From contig CALZAP010000087.1 in assembly GCA_945614335.1 (NCBI GenBank), positions 1 to 6,353 on the forward strand: a stretch of DNA of 6,353 bases. Direction: 5' to 3'. Below are positions 5,966 to 6,353 of the stretch, in pieces (within the stretch, counting starts at the first letter, position 1; the number at the start of each line of letters is the position of its first letter). A program made the position numbers and the translations under genes. This DNA is from an uncultured Prevotella sp. GTDB lineage: Bacteria > Bacteroidota > Bacteroidia > Bacteroidales > Bacteroidaceae. The notes beneath the pieces are model-generated. The model was given only the letters and a program-made list of their open reading frames with translations, had not been told where the DNA came from and did not search any database.

Positions 5966-6353
5966 CAACACAATCACCAACATCAGACCATAAAACGGCA
6001 GACACATCGGGCTTTGCAGAAGACATCGGCACGATGATCGACGACATGACAATAGTGTCGCACACCTTTAGCGACATCCGTGAGTGTTATGTCTCACGCT
6101 CAGGCCATGCCCGCATCTACTCTGCACGGCGTTTCGGCAAGCGCTACATGCTGAAATGTCTCAAGCCCGACTTTCTCATGACTCCTGCCTACCGGCTGGT
6201 GCTCAACAAGGAATTTGAGATTGGCATACAGCTCGACCATCCGAATATCTGCCACACCATAAGCATGGAGGTTGTGCCCGACCTGGGACCTGCCATCATC
6301 ATGGAATATATTGACGGCATGACGCTCGAAGCATTTATGGAAGAAGGAAAACA
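5962..6353 (+). CDS. Protein kinase (eukaryotic-like Ser/Thr type), N-terminal part, cut by window edge
   Basis: The frame opens at the ATG overlapping the previous stop and stays open to the window end, giving 130 residues plus two bases. After a polar leader of about 30 residues the kinase N-lobe can be read: a loop SRSGHARIYSARRFGKRY (45-62) in the place of the Gly-rich loop, then MLKCLKP with Lys65 as the probable ATP-binding lysine, and NKEFEIGIQLDHPNI (82-96), where Glu84 or Glu86 is the helix C glutamate. The hinge-like IIMEYIDGMTLEAFM lies at 112-126. The loop has only one glycine, unlike the canonical GxGxxG. No signal peptide or membrane segment is visible in this part, so this portion is cytoplasmic; the catalytic loop and any C-terminal sensor or transmembrane domain are outside the window. 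It probably phosphorylates Ser/Thr in a signalling role, perhaps acting with the upstream helix-turn-helix-like protein. Activity cannot be judged without the HRD and DFG motifs. Confidence 0.87.
   Translation, partial: MTTQSPTSDHKTADTSGFAEDIGTMIDDMTIVSHTFSDIRECYVSRSGHARIYSARRFGKRYMLKCLKPDFLMTPAYRLVLNKEFEIGIQLDHPNICHTISMEVVPDLGPAIIMEYIDGMTLEAFMEEGK

Overview
The window looks like a chromosomal segment from a member of the Bacteroidales, most likely a Prevotella-like or related gut or oral genus. The reasons are the gene families themselves: an M64 'IgA peptidase'-type metalloprotease, a fimbrillin-like lipoprotein, a BspA-type leucine-rich-repeat lipoprotein, an NTF2-like membrane protein, and a Bacteroidetes-type Ser/Thr kinase. 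Short A-rich leaders before several starts also fit. I cannot name the species from the sequence alone.

All seven genes lie on the + strand and are tightly packed, so the window reads as one operon or part of one. In order they are: the 3' part of an M64 metallopeptidase (2-997, cut by the left edge); a fimbrillin-like lipoprotein (1017-1904); an N-terminally anchored protein with an NTF2-like domain (1958-2788); a secreted protein with a PEGA-like N-terminal half and a possible outer-membrane barrel at its C-terminus (2817-3782); a lipoprotein with two fibronectin type III domains and BspA-type leucine-rich repeats (3779-5374); a small protein with a helix-turn-helix-like N-terminus (5390-5965); and the start of a protein kinase (5962 to the right edge). 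Gaps are 19, 53, 28, -4, 15 and -4 bases, so two neighbouring pairs overlap by ATGA. No intergenic stretch reaches 60 bases, and I saw no RNA gene, insertion sequence or CRISPR array.

The first five products are predicted to be exported or membrane-anchored, and the last two cytoplasmic. A reasonable inference is a cell-surface protease and adhesin system whose operon also encodes a cytoplasmic regulator and kinase. This assignment rests on gene context, not on any demonstrated partnership.

The most striking non-coding feature is an 8-base tandem repeat, AAGGAGTT. It occurs six times in a row in the gap after the fimbrillin gene. A single copy, in the form TAAGGAGTTAAG, sits on the stop codon of the gene before and of the gene after. 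Three consecutive genes therefore end inside the same element.
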